Positions 11,401 to 22,500 of a stretch of DNA of 64,000 bases are shown here, in pieces. Made by a program: the position numbers and the translations under genes. Source of the DNA: Casuarius casuarius (Eukaryota; Chordata; Aves; Casuariiformes; Casuariidae). The notes beneath the pieces were generated by a model, which searched no databases, was not told the DNA's origin, and was given only the letters and a program-made list of their open reading frames with translations. The DNA is taken from contig PTFA01000406.1 of assembly GCA_003342895.1 (NCBI GenBank), positions 258,691 to 322,690 on the forward strand, read 5' to 3'. Within the stretch, counting starts at the first letter, position 1; every line of letters starts with the position of its first letter.

Positions 11401-14400
11401 AGAGATTAGTCATATTAATTATATTATATTACAGTATACCTAACATATATAGTGTATTAGTTATATATGGTATTTATATGCAGTTACATGTGTGAAATTA
11501 TTTCTGTGGAACATAATTAAGGACTACAGTTCAAACAGAAGATCAGTGATTTAAGTTAACACCTGACAAAACTGCCTTCATCATCACAAGGGCTAAACAG
11601 TGCAGTCAACTTGTATCTACTAGACCATGCCTCACACCATAACCGATTCTCAAGAAATCCTTCTAACACCCACAGGGACTGCTGTAGAGTAACCAGAGAC
11701 CAACATGATACCAGCATCTGTGACCACAGAGGAAAGGAGAAGTACCTCTACAAATTCCACAATAACGATCTAGACAGACATTAATAACAAAAAAATGCAG
11801 CTCAGGTTTGAGCAGCAAAACTATGGAAACACTGCTGAATCTTTTAAAAGTCTGCAGTCAGCCCTGAACATACAATTATCCTTTAAAATATCATTATAGA
11901 ACCAAAATAGCTATCTCTGTCACAATAAGGCACTAAAATTTGTCAAAAAGACTTGCTTTGAACACTTCAGTCTTCAGAAAATTATAAATTAAATAGCCTG
12001 AAAGTTGTGTAAACTTTTCTGACTTCCGTAAGATAGCACTAAGAGTTGGTCTAATTCATCTGAAAACTGGATTTGCCTTTGAAGAGTGAAACACTGTTAA
12101 TGATTGTCAAGAAAGCATTCCAATATAGAATCATTTCTTCTCACACAAACCATGACTTCACAACATACCCATATCCTCAGCTGTGACTGGGAAACCAGCA
12201 GAGTTTTTGGGCTATGCAAAGATGCTAAATCAGTAATATTCTAGGGAGTAGGCCACTCAACTAATTCAAGCAGGCAAAATACCACTTTTTCAGTGGTATG
12301 GCCAGGAAGCATGCAGGGATATGGCCCGTATCCTTTAGAGACACCTTATTCCCACCTTGTTTTTCCTTCTTGCATATTCAGTTCAGGTATTCCTACTGCA
12401 TTTGTTACTATCACGCCTGCTTCTTGACTGGATGGCATGCTGACAGCTCTTTAGACCAGCAAATCTTCAAGAGTAGGTACCCCAAAATCTTCCACTGGCA
12501 AAACAGGAGTGGCACTCCCACAGTATAGCAACAATAAATTGCGTATCAGCAGAGAGAAGGAGATGGAGTGTCCGCTCACAGTACGACTAGGAAATGTACT
12601 AATGGGAATCCAATCTCCAGCTTAGAATCCAGGGAAAACGGTATTGCCTCAGTACCTCCCTATTCCCGTTTTCCCCCTGCAGGCCAGAAGAGAGGTGAGG
12701 GGAAAGTGTGAGGGAACCTCTCTGAAGGATCAAACATGTTCACATACTGAAGAACCCCGTTAGACTCACAAAACATGATGACATGAGAAGGACAGCATAA
12801 ATAAAAAATGAAATGTGAAACACTTCTCTGTTCTACAGTTTCTTAAGTGAAGAAATGCTTTCTAGCAATTATATTTCAAATTCAGCAAAAAAGGGAGAAG
12901 AGAATCTAATGGGTGTAGATCTCACCTGATTAGCACTTTCAGCACTTATAACGCAAGAATCTTTTTTGAAACAGAAAAACTACGTGAGCAAATACAAGCT
13001 GGCAATCATAACCCCAGGCAAGCGTGATGCATCAGCATATTCCTTTAGGAAATATTTCACTTTTAAGTCAGAGAGAAACAAATCTGCTCTGTACTGTGTT
13101 ATCCAGGGAGCACCTGTCCAATTGTAGATGCTGCCACCTAAATTAACACTGAAATTAAGATTTTGATTAAAAAAATAATCAGGAATTTGATGGTTAGGAA
13201 TTTGATCTGCCCATCCAGGTTTGTCCATGCAGTTAAGGCGAGTGGCACACTGGTGGTGGCAACTGGTGCAAGGCATGAAGGTAACCAGGATGACTAATTC
13301 AGATAGTATAAGATCTACATTGTTTAATAATAAACATGACATCTGTAAAGGGCAAATTTAACTATTCAGTTAGATACTGTACATTAAAAATAAAGCTACA
13401 AACCACACACAAAAACATTTTTAAAGCCCAATGACACAGGTCTGAGGAGTGTCATTCCAGTAAGAACAACACAAGACTGAAAACATTCCCAGCATGAAGA
13501 GGAAGCTAGTTTATGAGTAGCTTTATTAAACTCACTACTGATAAGTACGTGACTAGGAGGATTAGGTAACATCGGGACTTCCCTTATGGTAAACAAAAAT
13601 GCTGGGTCAAAGCTATGTAGCTTTATATTCACTCTATGTACATGCTTGGATTTTCAAAGCTCACTGGATCTATCATTTACTTCCTTTTCTCAAAAGTAAA
13701 ATGTTAAGAGAACTTTAAAAAAATCTTCAAGTCATCTAATAATTTTTTTGTCCTTAACATAAGAAAGATTTAAAACTGGATTTTTTGCTGAACAAAATTA
13801 GGATAAAAAACAAAAAAGGATTAAAGAACTAATTAACATAAGATTAAAAAATCCTGCAGTCATGCGTGTTTTCAGTAAGCATGCTTCTAGTTACGGTAAG
13901 GAAGAGACTCAGCTCAATTTGCTATGGTAAAATGAGGACACCAGTCTCCTGAAGACTATGATTTTAGAGGATTAATTTTTTTCCTCTTTAAAGTTCTTTA
14001 ACTGTTTTTGATTCAGTAGCTTCAAAGTTATAAGGGGATAAATGAGCATTTGCTGTACATTTGCTGAGCATTTTGGAAAATGTTAAGACATATTTTGGAA
14101 TTTAATTTTGTTAATGTCCTTTCCAGTTAGATGTATATTGAAGTGTGAATCAATTAGGATACTAGCTCTTTTCCAAATATTAATTTGAGAGGGTATCTCT
14201 GGGGGGGGAGATTCTAGCACAATTTCCTTCCTTCTTCATTTGGTGTAAGAAGCTGAAACAGATAATGAATTGTTTTACAGCCAAATCATTATGGTAAAAC
14301 TGAAACTGATTCATCCATGTGCAATACATATAAAGAGAACAGAAAGAATGCTTACCTTCTTTCCCACATTTCTTCCAGTTGATTTTCTAACCATGTTCCC

Positions 14401-16129
14401 TTCTCTTGTCTTGTAAAAATCTCATTTTATTTAGCAGTAAGCATCCATATTGGCACAAGTTACAGTTACTTCCCATTTACAGCTACTCAAAAATATTTTA
14501 CTCCTAACATGTAATTTAGGACAGGTAACAAATCAGCGGAGAGTATATTTTATCTGTGATGTGGCCTCAGCGACATTAATGGAATTACACTGACAAATCC
14601 AGGTGAATGTGGCCCAGTTATGGCTTTCAGAAGAGTGTTGCATTAGCAACATTAGTCATCTGACCCTAAAGCAAGCATCTCCAAGCAAGGTGTTATACAA
14701 AGGATGAATTACTATCGCTTCTAATTTATATGGAAGTCAACTTTAAAATCATAATTGCATGTTACAGAGAGTACTATAAAGTTTGACTGAGGCTCAAATA
14801 TCATGTATGCTTACCTGAACGCTTTTCATTTCCTGTTTTACCTGTCATTGAACTAACTGCTGCAGAGTTTCAGGTATTAGGATTATAAAATAGGACAATC
14901 GTAGCTATAATGTCAGGTTAGGAATCAAAGTCACATGGATGGTTATCATAACAGGTAACAAAAAATTTCCAGAAAACAGGCAAAGAGGAAAGAGAAAAAT
15001 TCCTGGTAACACACTCAGCTCTATTTTGAGTCTTAAAAAGAAGACTAAAGGCAAAGCCCAGAAAAGGAGAGTATAGCATTCTATACACAAGAGGTACACA
15101 AACTGCCCTTTTTCATATTAGCTATGGTTCCTGTTATAGGTTAATTAATTTTTTCAATTAAGCACCAAATACAGTATTTCTAACATCTAATTTCTTGACC
15201 AACTATTTTGGGAGAAAATACATAATTATCATTTAAATATTTTTAAAAAGATGACAAGAATGAAGGAGACATTAATACCTGGCAAATGACTGCCAATTCT
15301 GTATTACTACAAAACATCTTTATGATTTTGTGTGGGTATTTTGCAAGAGCAGCAATCCCTACAGCTTTTTGGACTAATGAAACATTGCCTACCTTCAAAA
15401 CTGCTGATGATCCAACAATGCAGTATTTGATGCTAAAGACACTGTATGTTTCATATTTTAATATAATTCTGTGTAGCCCATATCATGACTTAACAGATTG
15501 GTAGTCAACAGGCCATAGCCTGGAACCCCTGAACAAGAGCCTATGCCTGAGCGCAGTTTCACAATTTACATTTTACGCTGCTGTACTGCACTCCACAGGA
15601 CAAGGATTCTCAACTGACGAAGCACATCAACAACACAACACAGCACCAAGGCAGACTTAATAGCACCATTTCAACTCAGCTCTCGCTCCCTCATTATGCA
15701 TTTGAAACAGTGTGAGCAAGGCACTGATGAAGGGGTAGGATAAGTACCAACAAGCTGAGCAAGACAGATAGTCTCTCTAGATTTGACTGTGGCTTGTCAA
15801 GGTGTTTCTGGTTTTCTATGGCAGCCAGGGGCAGGATTTGGAATAGGATGAGCCCCAAGGGTCGCCACGAATATTGGCAGTACCAGTGAAATAACACCAT
15901 TCAGCCCATGCCTGGAGCAGCAAGCGTGTGTCAGCAAAAAGAGGCAGGAGCTACAGCCCGTCATAGATGGGCTCTGTCTGGTGCCTGGAGTCTGGTGTAG
16001 CTCAAACCTGCCTCCCCCAGAGCAACTCCTCTCACCTCTGCAGGAATAAACCATAGTGGCTCTTTAACCCCATACAACACCAAACTAGCCTCCATTCTCT
16101 CTGCTGCTGCAAAAATCCTTACTTCTTTC

Positions 16130-16175
16130 TTCAGCAACCAGTCCCATTTCCTAACCACTAAGCCACAACTGCCCC
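16130..16175 (-). repeat. Possible tRNA-derived SINE head (MIR/CORE-SINE-like)
   Basis: The minus strand contains GTGGCTTAGTGGTTAGG followed by AAATGGGACTGG. This matches the tRNA A-box form TRGYNNAGTGG and resembles the 5' part of ancient amniote MIR-type SINEs. No clear B box follows, so it would be a degraded fragment. Confidence 0.4.
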
Positions 16176-17147
16176 GCCATCCTTTATTCTAGGAAATCAG
16201 TACCATCTGGCCAAACACACTACACATCCACAGATATCAACCTTTGCAAGACAGCAGTCTACTGCAGTCTGGAATATCTTTTGGCTCAGGAGCTGGAAAA
16301 AGTCTAGACAGGCCAAAATAGTTGACTTGACTGCAGAGGTTGGGGGCGGTGGAGGACACATCTGCTAAGTTGTTTTGAAGGAAAATGACATTCCATTAGA
16401 TATACCAGTGAAAGACTGATAAATGACAGTTTTCCCCAGTGAAGCCAAACTAAAAAAAGTCAGTCGCTGCCTGCAAGTGCAGTACTGCCATCTTGTGCAG
16501 AACTGGAATATAACAGGAAATGTTTCCCTGGATCACTGCTGCACAAATGGCTTGCTAGTCACCACGGAGTCACGTGCTACCTTCTTGCAGGTCACACAAG
16601 CCACCACTCCCATGCACTTGGATGCTATATTCTATTCACTGTTAGGCAGCTCTACTATCAGCAATCTGTATTTAATTTCATCTATTAATTTTAGTTCTTT
16701 TTTCGGCTCTCTTCTGTCATTTTCCTGATCTTCTCTTACAGCTTTTCTCTCTCCCTGCTTCTTAATGTGCCAACATTTATCTATTTTTAACCCCCTCCCA
16801 TAATTATTCTAGTCTCTATTTTTCATATTTTACATAGCCATCCATCATTCATACATCTGAGAAATTTCCATGCATCCTTCCATCCACAAAAACTTGTATT
16901 GTATGCAATTAGATTTAAATGCAGCCATGTGTACCTTCCAGTTCTCTGCACCAGATTTCATTTTGTGAATCACACCAAAAGCTTCTGTATTTCCCCCTCC
17001 CTTGATTGTCACTGTCATTCACTACATCTTTATGGCTGAGTATGTTTTAATTCTATATATAATAACTGTATGCACATATTAAAGATCAGTGAAGTTAAAG
17101 AACAGGACTTCTCAGTATCACATTCCTTTCCGAAGACTGGCAAACAG

Positions 17148-17208
17148 TATTTAGATAAACAGAAACTTAAGCAAATAATATTTAGATAAACATAAACTTA
17201 AGCAAGTA
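17148..17208 (+). repeat. 31-base tandem duplication
   Basis: Two nearly identical copies, tatttagataaac followed by aaacttaag, at 17148-17178 and 17179-17208. They differ at only a few bases. A local duplication. Confidence 0.88.
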
Positions 17209-19235
17209 TTTTTATTCAAGTGAACACTATAATCACTGCAGTAAAACTACTGGTGGGTAACTGTCAGTAAAAATACTGACTTTCAAAGGTGTATGCAGAA
17301 ATCTTGCATCAGGGCCTTTATCCTTGGAAGTGTTTACCATTATAAGCAGTCTGGTTAAAGTCAGACTTCTTCCATATGGTAAACTGACTGTGCAAGTTGG
17401 ATAGGGACCTAGGTTGCCAAGTCTCTCTAGCAGGAAATATTCCCTACCACAATGTTTTCAATGTCTGTATCTTTGAAGCATGCTTCCAAAAAACTATGCA
17501 TGGCCAAGTGAAAATGATTTTTAAGAGTCACGAGCATTTTCAAAACATCACAAAATTTTTGTTTTCAACCTCATAGAAAGATTTGAAATAAAAGTGTTGA
17601 GTAATTTTGCACCACAGAAGTAGCTCATTTTTTCCTTTTTCCTCACTTTTCTCTCTCTTTTTTTTTTGCCACTAAAAAGAGGAAAACAGGAAGAAAGTAT
17701 CAAAAAAGAAAACTATTTTTTGTGGGAAAAATGTCTCCTCAGACATTTTTACAAAAAAAGTTTCATAAAAACATTTGTGTTTAGAAAATGAATAAATACC
17801 AATGGTAAGAATCACTGACAGATCATTACATTAGCAGATACGTGTTTGAAAACTACATCTGAATCTTGAGCTAAAAGACTCTTTCTGGAAAACGATGATT
17901 TTTGTTGTAACGTGAAACATCAGACTCAGTACTGAGAGATACTGACTGTTGTCATATATTCTCAGACCAGTATTGGAAACGTTAATGAGATACTGTTTAA
18001 TATGAGGAGTTCTGGGGGTCCTACCCAATACTCCTATCAATGTTTAAAAGCCAATGGCCAGACTATAATTTTTGTCTCCACACTTGCTTAAATCCAACAA
18101 TTTAATTTCTTTAGAATTGAAAGCCAGCCTTAATTATGGTTGGTGATGGCACAAAATGATAAAGAACAACAACACATTATAAAAGGCAGAATAATACACC
18201 AAGCCTAGGTGTCACACACATTTGACACTGATTACTCCTTTCTTTGCTAATTTATACTCTGCACCTAGATGGAACACACGAGTTGTAATCCTGCCATGGT
18301 TTGTACACACATTTAAAGCAAGTTCTAGGAAGTTCCTCTGGACTGTTTCTGTAGCTTTAGGGAAGGGGGGTAAAAAAAAAGAGCTAAATTGTGTATCTTT
18401 CACAGAAGAACTGGAACTTCTTGCTCTGTGCATTTTAAAATATTTAAGCTGTAAGAATTAGCATTAAATGCTAACAGAATTCATTAAATGCATAAGTATT
18501 TATATTCTGAAGTTGCCTGAAATGTGGAATATAATTTTAATGTCACAATACTCCTAGGTTAAAAATATATGCAAGCTCATTTAAATTGAATGGAACTGCA
18601 TTTTTTCAGACTGCTGGAAGAGTTAGGGTATTTACTTAAAATTAACTTTAAAAAAAAAAAAAAAAACTAAACCGTTCCTAGTTACAGTAGAAGTAAGCTG
18701 CTGTCAAAACCCCAGGCAGGTATAAACAGTTTTGTTTTTCAACAAAAAACTTACGGTGTATCACAAGTCTTTCCTCTGAAAGCAAGCACAAACAGGCCAT
18801 TTTCTTTCTCTGCTCCTTAAATTAGCGCTTTACTGATGAACGCACTTTACTGTGGTATGAAGTAGGGAATACTTCAGGGGATAAACAGGGAATAGAAGTG
18901 AATAAAGAGACTGCTAATGACATTACGGCTGCACCTCGAACGCACCTGAACAGTTTATAACTTCAGTTTTGCGACAAAAACCCGACGCAAACCTGCCGGC
19001 GAAAGCCGGTAGCGCCAACGTTTACTCAGGGAGCGGCCGGGCCTCCGCGCCCGCCGCCCCTCGGCGGGGACCCGCGGCGGCACTCCACCGCCCCCCGCCG
19101 CCGCCGCCGAGGGGTCCCAGGTCCCCCCGCCGCATCCCACGCACGACTCGCACCTTTTTCCGCGCTTTCCACCTCGGCGAAAGGCCGCCGCGGCGCCAGC
19201 GGCCTCGCAGCCCGGCGCCGGCCCCTTAAGTCCCC

Positions 19236-19550
19236 NNNNNNNNNNNNNNNNNNNNNNNNNNNNNNNNNNNNNNNNNNNNNNNNNNNNNNNNNNNNNNNNN
19301 NNNNNNNNNNNNNNNNNNNNNNNNNNNNNNNNNNNNNNNNNNNNNNNNNNNNNNNNNNNNNNNNNNNNNNNNNNNNNNNNNNNNNNNNNNNNNNNNNNNN
19401 NNNNNNNNNNNNNNNNNNNNNNNNNNNNNNNNNNNNNNNNNNNNNNNNNNNNNNNNNNNNNNNNNNNNNNNNNNNNNNNNNNNNNNNNNNNNNNNNNNNN
19501 NNNNNNNNNNNNNNNNNNNNNNNNNNNNNNNNNNNNNNNNNNNNNNNNNN
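19236..19550. other. Assembly gap (315 N) covering the PLGRKT start codon
   Basis: Unresolved bases. The PLGRKT reading frame enters this gap from the right, with about 21 N-terminal residues missing by comparison with the 147-residue human protein. Confidence 0.99.
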
Positions 19551-19569
19551 GATGAACTCACGGCTGCAG
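19551..19569 (+). CDS. PLGRKT: PLGRKT first coding exon, 3' remnant
   Basis: Immediately after the N gap, ATG AAC TCA CGG CTG CAG reads MNSRLQ and is followed by the donor GTAAAG. This is the end of the conserved N-terminal segment (human MNARLQ), joining in phase 0 to LERQL at 42645. The real start codon is upstream in the gap; this ATG is an internal methionine. Confidence 0.85.
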
Positions 19570-22500
19570 GTAAAGCCGACGCCGCCCGCGGTCCCCGGGG
19601 AGGTCGCCCGCCTCACGCTGTCTACAAAAAGTTGAGCTTCACGCCTCAAATGGAGGGATTTGCCGTTTTCCGGGGTTAAACGTGCTCTGACTACGAAATC
19701 TGTTAATTCAGATGTGTTTGGCTAACACGTCAAATTCGGATGTGTAAGGCAAGCTGCTATCGTCTAAATCCAGCAGCTTCCTCGGGAGTCCCTGTTAATG
19801 GGTATAAACATGCTGGCCAGGCCTTAAGGGTGTCGTTCTGCAGACTGACCCTCAGCAACTCCCTGAAGCACGGCCAGAGTACTCCAGTGTATAGCTACAT
19901 GCGTATGTTAATCAGTAACAGCATGAGTAATAAAATGTTGATATTACTCCTAAAAAACATGAATTAAACATTTTTCAACTCTTCCACTATACAAAACTTC
20001 CAAACAATTTCTTTTTGAAGTTCTGTAACAGCAGTTATTTCACATTAGGAGGGAGCCACAACATGGCTGTTTATTGTTCTTGCAACCGAGACTAAATAGG
20101 GCATAGAAGATTGGTTATTCACTCTGATAAGATAATAAAATAGCAACTGCAGAAGGCAAGAAAAACCAGTTTCTGTTGCATTGAAATTCAGAAACTTGTG
20201 CAGAATAGAACTTACCATGTAGCACTGTTTACAGTTGTCTGATCTGTTGTCAGGAGTTTTATGATTTCTAAGTTGTTTATATACTAAACACTAGAATACA
20301 ATCTGAAAGACTTAACTGGAATATTTCCTTTTAGGTATGATTTTGAATTGAATACAGAGAAGTTTAAAATGTTTGAAGTTACAGTAGATGAACGTCCCAT
20401 TTCTTAATTTGCCAGTAGATGGCATACTCTATTTTTCAGAGCTGCTGAAGTACTCACAGATACTAGGTTTTACAGGATCACATTTAAACTCAGCTCTGGA
20501 GGTAGCACTGGAAATGTTGCTAGAAAGGAGAAAGCATAGGAAAAGATACACTGAATAACCATTGTCTAAAGAAATTCAGCTTCTTGCAAGATTTGCGAAC
20601 ATCTCTGTTTGTGCTGGGTTATGTAGTTCTCAAATGCAAACAGAAATTTTGTATGCAAACAACTTGTGTCTGTTTTCTTTACTATACAGATGCCCTCCCC
20701 TCACCCTCAAAGTTTTTGGAAATCCCCCTGAAGGGAGGGATTTCAGTTTGAGAGCATGATGATGAAATTAAAGTGGAGTTGTGCTTCATGCTCTGCTTCT
20801 CCTTTGCTGTACAGAGTGAAAGATGGAGTTGAGAAAACAGTTTGGGTTCACACTAGTTCTTGTGGGGTTCTGGGGGCCTTGATTGGCAAACACCTCCATG
20901 GGCCTTTTAACCTCAGATGACCAAGAGCTGTAGTTGATGCTCCCAAATGCCCAGACTAATATCAGTAATCAACAACTTCTACAGAAATAAGCCCTTTCAA
21001 ATTGCATACCAAATCATTGCAAGTCACACCTAGGAAACCTCTCAATGTGACATTTATTTATTTTTGATAGTAATAGTAGGCAACATAACCGATTTCTTTC
21101 TAGAAGTACTTATCTCATCCATACATATCTGACCCGTACTGTTTTTGCAGACATACCGGCCATGTCAGAAAACCTGCATCTTTTAAAAAACACATGAAAT
21201 GTGCAGTCATCTCAGGTGGAAGGAATGGATTACGGAAGAAAAAGGACTTAAGTCATCAGCAGAGGATGAAAGAAAAGAGCTCTGCTCTCAGCTCTGGGAG
21301 AGGATAGGGAAGAGGAAAAGCTTGCCATTTATTTCTTACATCTGTGACTAAAACCTGTGATGTTTCTGGAGTCCGGTGTTAGACAAATAGGTTTCAGGCT
21401 CTGTGTGGAAAATGAGGAGTAGAGATTGTAACTGGAAGTACATGGAAAAGCTAAGTCATGCTAGGACCAGCATGAAATAGCTTCAGTTAAACCATTAGAT
21501 ACTCTCACATGGTGAAATACTAGGAATGGATGCTTTTAGCTCTCTCATGTTCTCTGAAAACCTTATATTTCTCATTAAAGTACAGGTTTCCCCTTTGACG
21601 ACTATGCTATATTTGACATGAGAGGTTCAAAAAATACTGCTTTGGGTTAAATTAAAAAACTATCCCAAAGAAACATCTGGGACTGAGACCTCTTGGAGTT
21701 TTTCAGAGTTTCTGAAAATACTTTGGCATGTCCTATAATTTACAGTGTTGGGTGAATGCAGTACTGTTGTCACTCCAAGCCAAAGTCATCAAAAATTACA
21801 TCTCCTGGAATGTTATCCCTACAAACAGTGATGGTATGATAGTGCTCTGAAGTGAACTAATAAGTCTTTGGGTTGATCTGGAGCAAAACACCACATGACA
21901 AATAGTGGTAGTTGTTGTTGATACAAGTAGGATCTGTGAATGCTTTCCTATCCCATGCTGATGAGGAAGAATCATAAAGTTGCTGTAAATTGTTTGGAAC
22001 AGGATTTTTCTGCCTGCTATGAATTTATATATAAGAACACTTAGATTTAAAAAAAAACATTTTAGACATCTCTCTCCATTCAGAGGAGAGAATAATACAA
22101 AGCTGTTCTATCACTGCCTTATCCTCTATGGAGAATTGTAGTTTGAAAGGAGACTTGCAAAAATATGAAGGCAAGTCACGTGACAGATGTTAACAAGCAG
22201 CTTTCCAAAACCCAAGCCTGGGTGTTTGCTAACGCTTGGTCTGTTTAGAGTTATTTTGATTTGTGCTGGACACCCAGACCAGATTGATTAATTCAGAATA
22301 AGAGAATGGTAAAGATGGCATAAAGCCATATGCATATTTCTCTTTACTGCCTTCTTGGGGAAGTACTGTAAAAAGAATGGCTTATGGCCTTGTGAATTGT
22401 ATCTTAATGCTCTTTGGAAAAATAATAGAAAGTGGACTGTCAGATTGCCTTGATGTTGAAGGACTTACCAGTTGTTTGTATTGTGTCTTGGTATGGCTCC

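Larger units (their letters stand above)
8481..18949. other. Intergenic region between divergent CD274 and PLGRKT starts
   Basis: About 10.5 kb of mostly AT-rich unique DNA. I recognise no gene. It holds a T15 run at 8919-8933, AT-rich stretches around 11409-11480, an unexplained pair of minus-strand open frames at 12980-13632, a possible SINE head near 16175, and a 31-base tandem dimer at 17148-17208. By position it is where enhancers of the two divergent genes would sit, but no specific element is evident. Confidence 0.6.
18950..19640. promoter_or_regulatory. CpG-island-like block: PLGRKT promoter and first coding exon (contains gap)
   Basis: A GC-rich, CpG-dense block with (CCG)n-type runs from about 18975 to 19235 and again 19551-19640, surrounded by AT-rich DNA. 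The PLGRKT first coding exon ends at 19569 inside it, so transcription on the plus strand starts in or just before the gap. Confidence 0.75.
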
